A stretch of DNA of 47,297 nt from Betaproteobacteria bacterium (GTDB lineage Bacteria; Pseudomonadota; Gammaproteobacteria; Burkholderiales; Burkholderiaceae): NCBI GenBank assembly GCA_009921765.1, contig RFXC01000007.1, positions 1 through 47,297 on the forward strand, read 5' to 3'. Below, in pieces: positions 26,281 to 34,932 of the stretch. Within the stretch, counting starts at the first letter, position 1, and each line of letters begins with the position of its first letter. Below the pieces are notes generated by a model. That model saw nothing but the letters and a program-made list of their open reading frames with translations, was not told the DNA's origin and did not search any database. A program made the position numbers and the translations under genes.

Positions 26281-26604
26281 TCAGGACTGGCTGAACCGCG
26301 CATTGGCAGCTTGAACATCTGGGGCGGTTTCAACAATGCGGTCAAAACCGCTCATGGCCAGAATTTCAGAAATGGCGGGTCGTGGCCCTGCAAGCACCAA
26401 CTTGCCGCCAGAGGCGCGGGTCGACTTTGCTGCGACCAGTACCACCCTCAGTCCGGCGCTGCTCAGATAGTCGACGCCAGACAGGTCCAGAATAAGGTTC
26501 GGCCCCGCGCTCTCGAGGATAGCCTTGAGCTCCGTCTCAGCGGCACCGGCGTTGGTCCCGTCTATACGCCCCACAGGTGAAAAGATGGCTGGTGCAGTGC
26601 TCAT
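26281..26604 (-). CDS. STAS-domain anti-sigma factor antagonist (BtrV/SpoIIAA-like)
   Basis: Antagonists of this family free a sigma or target protein by binding the kinase/anti-sigma factor when unphosphorylated. The 107-residue product covers one STAS domain with the phosphorylation motif DYLSSAGLR; the Ser at about position 49 aligns with the phosphorylated Ser of SpoIIAA. The ATG at 26604 was preferred over the long extension to 26688, which would run through the divergent promoter region. The gene is convergent with sctC (17-base gap) and divergent from the kinase gene, its presumed partner. In Bordetella the equivalent BtrV is needed for type III secretion. Confidence 0.88.
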   Translation of the reverse strand: MSTAPAIFSPVGRIDGTNAGAAETELKAILESAGPNLILDLSGVDYLSSAGLRVVLVAAKSTRASGGKLVLAGPRPAISEILAMSGFDRIVETAPDVQAANARFSQS

Positions 26605-26682
26605 GGAACAATTTCCGCGTGGCTGATGGAGTCGACCGATTGTGCAACAATGAAACGGCCGAGGCAAAGCGCGAATTCCTGT
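26605..26682. promoter_or_regulatory. Divergent promoter region with a 13-bp palindrome
   Basis: The gap separates the STAS gene from the kinase operon. ATTGT-GCA-ACAAT at 26639-26651 is a perfect 5-bp inverted repeat with a three-base centre, and GGAA-CAAT-TTCC at 26605-26616 is a 4-bp inverted repeat next to the STAS start. Either could be an operator. No convincing -35/-10 pair was found. The kinase start is uncertain, so part of this region could be coding (in-frame ATGs at 26626 and 26650). Confidence 0.35.
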
Positions 26683-27126
26683 ATGCATACCAGTGCCGCA
26701 GTCACTCCCCTGGAGGCCACCTACGCGGCGAGCACTGAGGGGCTCGCGCAGGCGCTATCCGAGTTCGATCGCCTGTCAGCGGCCAATGCATGGAGCAGTC
26801 GACTGGCTCATTCGTTGCGATTAGTTCTCGAAGAACTGATCATCAACGTCGTGACGCACGGTAGGCGGCCAGGCGACACGGGCTGGTTTTCGGTACGGTT
26901 CACACTGCGCCATGACAGCATCGTTTTGGTGATCGAAGACGACGGCCTCCCGTTTGACCCAACGGCGGCGCCAGCGCCTGATCTCGATGCCCCGCTCGAT
27001 GATCGGCCGGTCGGCGGATTGGGGCTGTTTCTTGCTCGCTCGCTCTCGGACGAGCTTCGTTATGTCCGGGAGCACGGCATGAACCGCACCACCGCGATAT
27101 TTCTCGCGGCATCGCATCATGATTAG
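26683..27126 (+). CDS. HATPase serine kinase / anti-sigma factor (BtrW/RsbW-like)
   Basis: RsbW-type proteins sequester a sigma factor and inactivate the STAS antagonist by phosphorylation. The 147-residue chain (from the ATG at 26683) carries the GHKL ATPase boxes: N-box RLVLEELIINVVTHG near residue 48-62, G1 EDDGLPFDP near 86-94, and G2 GGLGLFLARSL near 112-122. Starts at 26626 or 26650 would add 19 or 11 residues. Its last eight bases overlap the next gene. No matching sigma factor gene is in the window, so its final target is elsewhere or is not a sigma factor. Confidence 0.86.
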   Translation: MHTSAAVTPLEATYAASTEGLAQALSEFDRLSAANAWSSRLAHSLRLVLEELIINVVTHGRRPGDTGWFSVRFTLRHDSIVLVIEDDGLPFDPTAAPAPDLDAPLDDRPVGGLGLFLARSLSDELRYVREHGMNRTTAIFLAASHHD

Positions 27127-27859
27127 GCACCTATCCCTCGCGACGCTACTGTCGTTGGCTGTGGGTGCGATCGTTTTCGGTACGTTGTCGGCGTGCGCCC
27201 TTGGCACCGCACTCTGGGTCGAACGTCGCACCGAAATCGAGCAACGAACCGCAGTGAGTCTCATCGCCAGTGAAGCTACGCGTGTCATTCAATCTGGCTT
27301 CCAGCAAACTGGACAGCTTCTCGCCGCCGATTCGATTCAGCAGTTGATCCACGCCCGATGGGTGAGAGACCCCGACATCGTCAGAATCAGCGTACAACTG
27401 CCCGACCAGACCATCATCGCCGATACCGATACCAGGCTGGTCGGCACACGTGCCACACAAGATTCCAGGCAGGCCGCCGCGTCGGTGATGTTTCGTGAGA
27501 CTGGCGAATCGGCTGCTGCGCGAAGATTCATCTTTCCGGTACAGAGCGACGATCGTCGGGAACTGTGCCTGCTCGTCATCCTTGTGAGCACCAAAGCGGT
27601 CATGGCTGATTTCTATCTGCTCATTGAGTCGACACTCAGGATGGCGATTCCAGTGCTCATGATTTTTCTGTGCGCGATCACGGCTTTAGGAATATGGCTA
27701 TCTCGGCAAGTGTTGAGACGCGTCCTTCCCGACGCGGCACCCTTCTTGGACACGCTTTCCCATGGCGCGCCTGATCGGGGCTCCACCGAGGAGATGAACA
27801 AGGTGATCGGGAAGCTTGAAGACGCCGCGCGCCGCTTGCGGGATCTCGCTGCACGATGA
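27119..27859 (+). CDS. Two-helix membrane sensor without output domain
   Basis: The 246-residue protein has a membrane helix at about 8-32, a periplasmic region at about 33-160 with the DADxxxxVGTRATQD-like segment seen in dCache/PAS-type sensors (IIADTDTRLVGTRATQD), a second helix at about 170-192, and a short helical cytoplasmic tail (STEEMNKVIGKLEDAARRLR) with no kinase, phosphatase or nucleotide-cyclase domain. It is inserted between the kinase and the next sensor, overlapping both genes. I infer that it passes an extracytoplasmic signal to partners of the same operon. The exact family is not recognised. Confidence 0.72.
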   Translation: MIRHLSLATLLSLAVGAIVFGTLSACALGTALWVERRTEIEQRTAVSLIASEATRVIQSGFQQTGQLLAADSIQQLIHARWVRDPDIVRISVQLPDQTIIADTDTRLVGTRATQDSRQAAASVMFRETGESAAARRFIFPVQSDDRRELCLLVILVSTKAVMADFYLLIESTLRMAIPVLMIFLCAITALGIWLSRQVLRRVLPDAAPFLDTLSHGAPDRGSTEEMNKVIGKLEDAARRLRDLAAR

Positions 27860-29949
27860 CAACGCCCGCCGCGCGCTCGGTACTGCGGATCGAACGAATC
27901 CGGATACGGGTGACTGTTGCTTGGTGCGCCGCCGCCATGGCGGCCCTGGTCATGGTCCTGCTTGCGGTAATCGCAATGGCCCCTGAATCTCGCCTGAAGG
28001 CGGATCGCGAGCGAACTTACCAGCGACAGGCCACTGTCATCACCGAAAATCTCGCTTCGAGTCTCATTTCGCCAGGACAGATCGCTGCTGGCAGCCAGCG
28101 ATCGGATGGCCTCGTCGTTGCCAGCCCGGCGGAGCTTGAAGTCGTTCTCAAAACCTATCGGCAGCTGGCGTCGATCACCGTGGCGAGCGGTGCCGGCGAA
28201 GTGATCGCCGCGGTGGGTATCGCCCCGGCGGGCTCTGTGCAGCAGATTGAAGCGCTGCGTGCGTTGCCTTCGGACCGGTTCCCGCCCAGAGGCGACGACA
28301 TTGCAACCGTTACCGCATCGGGACGAACCATCACCGCCGGAAGGATTCTTGAGGGCCCAGGGCGTGAGGGCCCCTTGCTCATTCTCGCTTTCCTGATTGA
28401 CGATCAGACCCAAACCACCCGGGTGCTGCTATTTGCCTTGAGTGGTACGGCGCTCCTCGCGCTGCTGATCTGGCTGACACTGGACCAGCTGCTGACGCGG
28501 CTGGTATTCGGCCCGCTTCTGGCGATCCGGCGCGTTCAGAACAGTGCGAGTCGCGGAAACTGGATCAGGCGCGTTGACATCGGAGGAAGCCTGGAACTCC
28601 AGCGCTATGCGGCGCGTCACAACTCGGCGCTGGACCGCGCCGCTAGGCTCTGGGACACCATCACCTGGCGGCGTCGGTATCTGGAACACCATGCAGCGGA
28701 GAAGTCTGGCGATGCGGCGGGCGTGACCGCAGGTCTTGAGCGTGGGTACCGCTTCGCCCCGCAAGGCCCCGCCCCTGCATCGGCGTCGCGAAGCGTTACT
28801 TTCGCCCCGACTGCACTCCTCATCCTCATTGAATTTGCAGTGCTTTTCGAGCTGATGTGTGCACTCAGCGACGCAGCAACGTGGTTGGCGGTGCCGTTTT
28901 CTTGGCGTATGGCCGCACTGATGGGATGCACGGGGCTGGGCTTGTGGCTGGGCAGCAAGGTGTCTATCCGGATCCCGGGACGTCGTGACTACCTGATCAA
29001 ATTCGCGGCACTGAGCCTGACCAGCGCCGCCGCGCACTTCTTTTGCGCCACTTTCATCACCAGTATTGCCGGAGTGTTGCTGCCACGTATTGCAAGTGGT
29101 TTCTGTATCGCTGTCGCGCTCAATCTGTGGATGGTCCAGGCCGCATCAACAGGCACACCCGCGGTCCTGAACAGCCATCTCGCCCTGACTCGTGCAGTGT
29201 TCATTGCCCTGTTCGCGGCGGTCTCGCCTGCCATCCTGTATGTGCTGATGATCCACTCGTCTGTCGATATGATCACCGCCGCGTCGGTCGTCACGCTTGT
29301 CGTTGCCGGCACAGGACTGCAGGCACTCCTTCCAGGCTCAGAACGCCCTTCTGTCGCCTCTTCGCAGGAAATGCCCCGCGCAACTTCGCCCCACTTCATT
29401 CAATGGTCGATCGCCGTATCCGTGTTGGCGATTGCCTTTGCTTATTTTGTTGCGGTCTTGATGATCGAGCTCGATGACGCCGGACGCTACCTGAGTCTTT
29501 CAATGTTCCTCGTTGCCCTGGCAGCGGGAATCAGTCTGCCGTTTTCGCTGGGTGCCAGGGCGGTTGGCGTAGCGCTGGCAACAGGAGCAATCTGTGCGGC
29601 GCCCAGCCTTGTTCTTCACTACGTGATCAAATCGGAAGACGCAACCCTGGTCTGCATCATGTTGAGCCCCGCAATTGCCGTGATCGCTGGATGCTGCGTG
29701 GCGCGCACGACGCTAACGGTTCCATCGCAAGGCAACACGGATCCGATGCGGTATGGGGCCCCCTGTTGGCTGTATCCCCGTCCGCAGTTCCTGATCCGGA
29801 GTGTCGCGCTGGGCCTGATCGCTTCCGCACTGGCAGGGATGACGGCGGTCACGTCATCTAGCGACTTTCCGGTGGTCGCTGCAATCCTTGTATTCGCCTT
29901 TGCAGTGATCGCTTCTCGCGTACGAATCCAGCCAGGGGGTGTGCGGTGA
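27856..29949 (+). CDS. Membrane sensor fused to a 12-helix MFS-like domain
   Basis: The 697-residue protein begins with a membrane helix (about 18-38), an extracytoplasmic region to about 185, and a second helix (about 190-212) followed by a HAMP-like helical stretch (LLAIRRVQNSASRGNWIRRV). From about residue 315 to the end there are twelve hydrophobic segments in a 6+6 spacing like a major facilitator transporter (IASGFCIAVALNLWMVQAAS is one). No typical transporter signature such as the loop 2-3 motif is clear, so a sensory or regulatory membrane domain is as likely as transport. It overlaps both neighbours (ATGA and GTGA) and belongs to the partner-switch operon. Confidence 0.7.
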   Translation: MTTPAARSVLRIERIRIRVTVAWCAAAMAALVMVLLAVIAMAPESRLKADRERTYQRQATVITENLASSLISPGQIAAGSQRSDGLVVASPAELEVVLKTYRQLASITVASGAGEVIAAVGIAPAGSVQQIEALRALPSDRFPPRGDDIATVTASGRTITAGRILEGPGREGPLLILAFLIDDQTQTTRVLLFALSGTALLALLIWLTLDQLLTRLVFGPLLAIRRVQNSASRGNWIRRVDIGGSLELQRYAARHNSALDRAARLWDTITWRRRYLEHHAAEKSGDAAGVTAGLERGYRFAPQGPAPASASRSVTFAPTALLILIEFAVLFELMCALSDAATWLAVPFSWRMAALMGCTGLGLWLGSKVSIRIPGRRDYLIKFAALSLTSAAAHFFCATFITSIAGVLLPRIASGFCIAVALNLWMVQAASTGTPAVLNSHLALTRAVFIALFAAVSPAILYVLMIHSSVDMITAASVVTLVVAGTGLQALLPGSERPSVASSQEMPRATSPHFIQWSIAVSVLAIAFAYFVAVLMIELDDAGRYLSLSMFLVALAAGISLPFSLGARAVGVALATGAICAAPSLVLHYVIKSEDATLVCIMLSPAIAVIAGCCVARTTLTVPSQGNTDPMRYGAPCWLYPRPQFLIRSVALGLIASALAGMTAVTSSSDFPVVAAILVFAFAVIASRVRIQPGGVR

Positions 29950-32102
29950 CCGGCGCCAGGCTGCCAAGGTCCGGCCGCCGCCAAGCAGTTACTCTTCGAC
30001 GCCCGATTGAAATGATTACCCACTCGCTTACCCGACGACTTCTGCTGACGGTCGTGCTTGCAGCGCTGGCGGGTGGTGCAATCTGGACGCTGCTCGTTGC
30101 CGCGCACGGCACGGCACGCGTGGAACGCTTAAGCAGCTATGTGGCTCAGACATTCGCTGCAAACGCTGCAGAGATCATCAAGTCACACGGCGACGAGCTC
30201 CTGACAGTTCTCAGGAGCATCCAGCGCCGCTCAGTCTCCGCCTCGGGCGATCTTTCGTCAGACGATATTGTTTTAGCGGGCCGAATCCAGCATACGGACG
30301 CCGCCTTGCATATTGCACTCTACGCCCCCACCGGACAGCTCCTTCAATCCATACAGGACCCCTCGGTCTTGGGTAGCGACAAAGGTGTTGCCACCGAGGT
30401 CGCCTTTGTTCACAAGCTCGGGTCGGGCGCCGGGCTGCTCGCGCGCGAGGGCACAGCGCTCAACGAGCCCAGGCTTCGAGTTGCCGCTGGCCTCACCCTG
30501 ACGCCCGACTCTGTCCTGCTTGCCAGTGTTGATTTTCAGTTGATCGCACGACAGATCGAGGCGATGTATTCCGGGCAGGTACTCGTGGTCGATCTTGACG
30601 GTCGCAGTCTCCTCGGACGCCCCCCGGAGGGTCTGAGCAGGCTGATCAGTACCGCAATTCAAGGCCCCCGCTATCAAACCGTATCGTTCGAAAGCGTGCT
30701 GTATGAGATTGCTCGTACGCCGCTGGATGACCTCACAGGGCGGCGCTTGGGAAATCTTTTTCTGGTACGGGCCGACAGCGGTCAGCTCGCATCGGAGAAT
30801 CTTCTCGGCTATGCGGTCGCACTGGTCGTAGTTGTCGGATTTGCACTATTCGCAGGGCTTGTCCTCGCCGTGCTTCGGCGCGAGCTCGCACCGCTGGCGG
30901 ACGTCGAGCGACTCACGCGTTCGCTGTCCCGACACGACCTGCATGCCCCGGCAGCCGGGGCCTCGCGCCCCGATGAACTCGGTCGAATCAATGAGGCCGT
31001 CGAATTGCTGCGTGAAGCAGCGGTCGAGCGTGACCGACTCGCCTTCGCAAATACGGCAACGCACAGCCGTGAGAGGCAAATGATCGAAGGTGAGCTGCGG
31101 CGGCTGGCGGAAATGCTCGACGACACCGAGCGCGTTGCGGTGCTAAAAATGCTTTCCAGTGTGGTGGTCACCGAGGCCGCCTCAGCAAAGCCAACCAATG
31201 GGACGATTGATACACCACTCGCCCGCGCTTTTCAGTTCATGAGCGACCGTGTCAAAGCCCAACAGACGCGGCTGACAACGCTACTCGCCGAGCGCACGGC
31301 AGACCTTGATACCGTCAGGCAGGCATTGGCTGAACGATCCGATCTCTTCCGACTGCGAGAGGAAGTCGCCGTTGCCCGCTCGCTGCAACTGAGCATGCTG
31401 CCCGACAAAAACAGGCTGGACCCGATTCGTGACCAGATCGAACTCGCAGCCCTCACCCGCCCAGCCAAAGAAGTAGGAGGCGACAGCTACGACTTCCAAC
31501 TATTCGATTCCGGAAGACGGCTCATGTTTTTGGTCTGCGATTCTTCCGGCAAAGGAATTCCCGCAGCAATGTTTGTTTTGACGACCAAGACGTTGGTCAC
31601 CGCGGCAAGCGAGGCTTTTGGTGGACCCGCAGCCGGGCTCGCTGCGGCCAATCTGGCCCTCGCACGTTCGAATGACGCCCTCTCGTTCACCACGCTGTTT
31701 ATCGGACTGTTGGACCTGGAGACTGGCCTGCTAACCTACAGCAGCGCGGGGCACAATCCACCCCTTCTACGGCGAGCCTCCGGCGGTCTGGAGCAGCTTG
31801 ACCAGGCCACTGGGCTTGTATTGGGTGTCATCGAGGACGCCGTTTATGACGAAGCGCGCGTACAAATGCTGCCGGGTGATACGCTGGTGCTCTACACCGA
31901 CGGAATCACCGAGGCACATGACGCGCAACAGCAAATGTTCGGCCTCGATCGGCTGGAGACCATATGTCGGGAAACACCTATTTCGCCCGTACCGAACCTC
32001 ATTGATCGCATGATGTCGTCGGTCGACGAATTCGCTGGCAGCACGCCGCAATACGACGACATCACCCTGTTGGTGCTTCGCTATTGTCGCAAGTCGGCAT
32101 GA
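29946..32102 (+). CDS. SpoIIE-type PP2C phosphatase with extracytoplasmic sensor (BtrU-like)
   Basis: The phosphatase is expected to dephosphorylate the STAS antagonist and so switch the kinase's partner. The 718-residue product has a membrane helix at about 30-52, a sensor region to about 280, a second helix near 285-309, a HAMP domain (LADVERLTRSLSRHDLHAPA), a coiled coil to about 480, and a SpoIIE/PP2C domain with metal-binding motifs GGDSYDF (~511), CDSSGKG (~531), YTDGITEA (~650) and YDDITLLV (~703), all intact. A GTG at 29946 overlaps the preceding stop; an ATG at 30012 is the alternative start. Confidence 0.9.
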   Translation: MTGARLPRSGRRQAVTLRRPIEMITHSLTRRLLLTVVLAALAGGAIWTLLVAAHGTARVERLSSYVAQTFAANAAEIIKSHGDELLTVLRSIQRRSVSASGDLSSDDIVLAGRIQHTDAALHIALYAPTGQLLQSIQDPSVLGSDKGVATEVAFVHKLGSGAGLLAREGTALNEPRLRVAAGLTLTPDSVLLASVDFQLIARQIEAMYSGQVLVVDLDGRSLLGRPPEGLSRLISTAIQGPRYQTVSFESVLYEIARTPLDDLTGRRLGNLFLVRADSGQLASENLLGYAVALVVVVGFALFAGLVLAVLRRELAPLADVERLTRSLSRHDLHAPAAGASRPDELGRINEAVELLREAAVERDRLAFANTATHSRERQMIEGELRRLAEMLDDTERVAVLKMLSSVVVTEAASAKPTNGTIDTPLARAFQFMSDRVKAQQTRLTTLLAERTADLDTVRQALAERSDLFRLREEVAVARSLQLSMLPDKNRLDPIRDQIELAALTRPAKEVGGDSYDFQLFDSGRRLMFLVCDSSGKGIPAAMFVLTTKTLVTAASEAFGGPAAGLAAANLALARSNDALSFTTLFIGLLDLETGLLTYSSAGHNPPLLRRASGGLEQLDQATGLVLGVIEDAVYDEARVQMLPGDTLVLYTDGITEAHDAQQQMFGLDRLETICRETPISPVPNLIDRMMSSVDEFAGSTPQYDDITLLVLRYCRKSA

Positions 32103-32128
32103 CTCAGTGGGCGAGAAGAACCGCAGCG

Positions 32129-33139
32129 TTAAACCCGAATGGCAATCTTGCCTGCGTGAGCGTTCGATCGCATGTGCGCATACGCACTCGCAACATCCGC
32201 GAGCGGGAAGATTCGATCCACGGGCCAGCTGATATCCCCAGAGGCGAGCGCCGGAGACAGTTCGAGCGCCATGGAACGGGCGACTTCAGCGATTTCATCG
32301 ATGGATCGCGTGCGAAAGGTGACGCCAATCAGCGTCAGGCGACGCAGTGCCACGCGATCGAGATCGAGTTCGCCGCGCGCACCGCCCATGCGACCCACCA
32401 TCACGATGCGACCTCGAAGCGCTGCCGCATGAAGATTGTCGTTCAAGCACGAGCCACCCAGCATGTCGATGATGACATCAGCCCCAAGCCCGTCCGTGAC
32501 CTGCATGACCCGCTCAACCGTGTTCTCGGAACGCGGATTGATGACGATATCGGGACCCATGCCGAGAGCCTGCAGTTGCGCAACTTTTTGAGCAGAACCG
32601 GAGGTTCCGATCACCAGGCGGGCGCCTCGCATTCTTGCGATCTGGCAGGCGACAATGCCAACGCCAGACGTTACTGCCTGAATCAGAACGGTTTCCCCTG
32701 CGCATAAGCCCGCGCGCGTCACCAGCGCATCATGTGCCGTCATCAGTGTGACGGGCGCGGTCGCAGCCCGTGTGAAGTCAAGCCCTTCAGGAATCCTGAT
32801 CAGCAGGCGGTGATGGATCTTTGAGAACTCGGCAAACGCGCCCTGACCCATTGCCATGACCCGATCACCGGGCGCAAACCCGGAAACGCCTGACCCCGAT
32901 TCAACCACCTCGCCCGCAAACTCCACGCCGGGGATCGCCGCGCCGAGGGCCGAGCCGGAGTTCTTGAAGTGCCCGACATTGAGCGCGAGGTCTGCGCGAT
33001 TGAGGCCCGCCGCGCGAACGCGAACCACGACCTCCTCCGGACCTGCCGCTGGTCGCGATACGGTTTGCAGTTCGATTTGCTTCCTGTCACCAGATTCGAC
33101 GACGACAGCTGCGATCATGGTGAGCGAATGAGTGCTCAT
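32129..33139 (-). CDS. Quinone oxidoreductase-like MDR family dehydrogenase
   Basis: The 336-residue protein belongs to the medium-chain dehydrogenase/reductase superfamily without structural zinc. It has the GroES-like start (EEVVVRVRAAGLNRADLALN), the signature PGVEFAGEVVESGSGVSGFAPGDRV, and the nucleotide-binding segment SGVGIVACQIARMRGARLVI. NADPH-dependent reduction of quinones or enones is the family reaction; the substrate is not predictable. The ATG at 33139 was chosen over an extension to 33280 that would enter the next gene. It lies 13 bases downstream of the TctC-type gene, probably in one operon, and convergent with the phosphatase gene. Confidence 0.88.
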   Translation of the reverse strand: MSTHSLTMIAAVVVESGDRKQIELQTVSRPAAGPEEVVVRVRAAGLNRADLALNVGHFKNSGSALGAAIPGVEFAGEVVESGSGVSGFAPGDRVMAMGQGAFAEFSKIHHRLLIRIPEGLDFTRAATAPVTLMTAHDALVTRAGLCAGETVLIQAVTSGVGIVACQIARMRGARLVIGTSGSAQKVAQLQALGMGPDIVINPRSENTVERVMQVTDGLGADVIIDMLGGSCLNDNLHAAALRGRIVMVGRMGGARGELDLDRVALRRLTLIGVTFRTRSIDEIAEVARSMALELSPALASGDISWPVDRIFPLADVASAYAHMRSNAHAGKIAIRV

Positions 33140-33152
33140 GGTAAGGGTCGTC

Positions 33153-34127
33153 TCAGTTGGCCTTGATGGACGCGGATCGAACGACTGCTCCCATTCGATC
33201 ATAGTCGGACTTGAGCAGCGCCCCGAAGTCATCGAGGGCGACAAAGTTGATATCCATTCCGGCTTGACGAAGCCGTTCAATCACCTCGGGAATTTTGAGT
33301 GCTTTTTCATACTCGGCGGCAAGCCGCGTTCTGATCGCCGGAGGCGTCTTTGCCGGAGCGAGAAGTCCGAGCCACGAGGTCACCGCATAGCCCGGCAGTG
33401 TTTCAGACACCGCTGGCACTTCGGGGCGCGACGGCGTGCGTTTGGGGCCCGTGGTGGCAAGCAGCGTAACCGCGCCGGATTCGACAAACGGGCGTAACGC
33501 GGTGAAGGCACCCACTGCGAGCGGTATGTGGCCGCCCCCAAGGTCGGCAACCGACTGCGCCGCGCCGCGATACGGCACATGTCCAAAGCGAACGTTGGCA
33601 CTGCGGTTGAGCAGTTCAATGGCGATGTGATGAGGCGATCCCTGCCCGGAGGAGCCAATAGCGAATTTGTCCGGGTTGGCGCGCGCCAACGCAATCGCAT
33701 CAGGTAGCGTGGTGGCGGGGAAGCTCCGATGCGCGGCCAGATAAAGCGGCACATCCACCAGCTTGGCGACCGGCGAAAACCCCTCGATCGCGTTGAACGG
33801 CGTATCAGCGATCACATGAGGATTGATGGTGAGCACTGAATCGATGATTCCGAGCAGCGTGAGCCCGTCCGGGTCGGCTCTTGCGACCATTGCTGCACCG
33901 ACGTTACCCCCGGCACCGGTGCGATTTTCGACCGTGATAGCTTGCCCCAGCGCAACCGCCACACGCTCGCTGGTGACCCGGGTGAGAATGTCGATGGCAC
34001 CTCCGGGTGCGAACGGCACCACCACTCGAATCGGCCCAGACGGAAAGGTCTGCGCCCACGCGCCTGATAAAGGAATGGCGCACGAGCAAGCGACCGCGAA
34101 GACGAATTCGACAATACGGCGCATCAT
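33153..34127 (-). CDS. Bug/TctC-type periplasmic solute-binding protein
   Basis: These receptors bind carboxylates and similar small molecules, with or without a tripartite tricarboxylate transporter. The 324-residue protein has a signal peptide ending near AWAQ (residue 25) and the family start FPSGPIRVVVPFAPGGAIDI, followed by VENRTGAGGNVGAAMVARA. No membrane partners (TctA/TctB) are nearby, as is usual for the expanded Bug family of Burkholderiales. A TATACT at 34148-34153 on the minus strand could be its -10 box. Confidence 0.9.
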   Translation of the reverse strand: MMRRIVEFVFAVACSCAIPLSGAWAQTFPSGPIRVVVPFAPGGAIDILTRVTSERVAVALGQAITVENRTGAGGNVGAAMVARADPDGLTLLGIIDSVLTINPHVIADTPFNAIEGFSPVAKLVDVPLYLAAHRSFPATTLPDAIALARANPDKFAIGSSGQGSPHHIAIELLNRSANVRFGHVPYRGAAQSVADLGGGHIPLAVGAFTALRPFVESGAVTLLATTGPKRTPSRPEVPAVSETLPGYAVTSWLGLLAPAKTPPAIRTRLAAEYEKALKIPEVIERLRQAGMDINFVALDDFGALLKSDYDRMGAVVRSASIKAN

Positions 34128-34269
34128 CCTGTTCCCCTTTTTCGGTCAGTATAGTGGGCGCCCGCGTTGTCGGGCAGGAAACAAACCTTTACCCCAGCGA
34201 AACCGTGCTCACCCAGGATGAGATCGATCCCGGGCACCGTCAAGATCAATTTCGACAACGAGTAAAGCG

Positions 34270-34908
34270 ATGAACAGCCAAACATATGAATACACCAACA
34301 ACTGGTTTGGTATAACCGCGAAAAGCGTATGGGACTCGCTCATTCCTCAAATTAATCCAACTCGAATACTGGAGATTGGCTCTTACGAAGGCGCAAGCAC
34401 TTGCTACCTTATTGAAAAACTTGCCGCGTCAAAAGAAATAGAGGTTCATTGTGTTGATACATGGGAAGGCGGCGTAGACCATAAGAAAGGAGGCGTTGCC
34501 GAAATAAACATGTCCGACGTTGAGAAAAGATTTCACCACAACACCAAAATAGCTGTCAGCAAGGTTGAAAACCCTGTTCGGCTTGTTATTCACAAAGGAT
34601 TCAGTGATTTTTCCTTATCGAAATTGATTGCAGAAGGCAAGCAAGGATATTTTGACTTTATATATGTTGATGGTTCACATCAGGCGCCTGATGTATTATG
34701 TGACGCACTTCTCGGCTTCAGATTGTTGAAAAACAATGGTGTAATAGCCTTTGATGACTATTTATGGCAAGAGCCTCTCCCATACGGGACTGACCCAATT
34801 CGCTGCCCCAAACCAGCCATTGATGCATTCACCAATATTTATTGCCGAAAAATCCAGTTGATCAGCGCACCTCTTTGTCAGTTATACGTTCAAAAAGTCA
34901 GCGATTAA
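34270..34908 (+). CDS. AT-rich class I SAM-dependent methyltransferase (Methyltransf_24-like)
   Basis: The 212-residue protein has the SAM-binding glycine motif ILEIGSYEGAST near residue 34-45, the following acidic VHCVDTWEGG, and the FDFIYVDGSHQAPDVLCDAL and GVIAFDDYLW segments of CmcI/Methyltransf_24-type enzymes. The acceptor is unknown; family members often act in sugar or natural-product pathways. The gene is markedly AT-rich with many AAT, AAA, ATT and TTT codons, unlike every neighbour, which indicates recent transfer. It lies alone between a divergent receptor gene and the convergent guaA. Confidence 0.85.
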   Translation: MNSQTYEYTNNWFGITAKSVWDSLIPQINPTRILEIGSYEGASTCYLIEKLAASKEIEVHCVDTWEGGVDHKKGGVAEINMSDVEKRFHHNTKIAVSKVENPVRLVIHKGFSDFSLSKLIAEGKQGYFDFIYVDGSHQAPDVLCDALLGFRLLKNNGVIAFDDYLWQEPLPYGTDPIRCPKPAIDAFTNIYCRKIQLISAPLCQLYVQKVSD

Positions 34909-34932
34909 TTCCCTGCCGATACCATAAACTTC

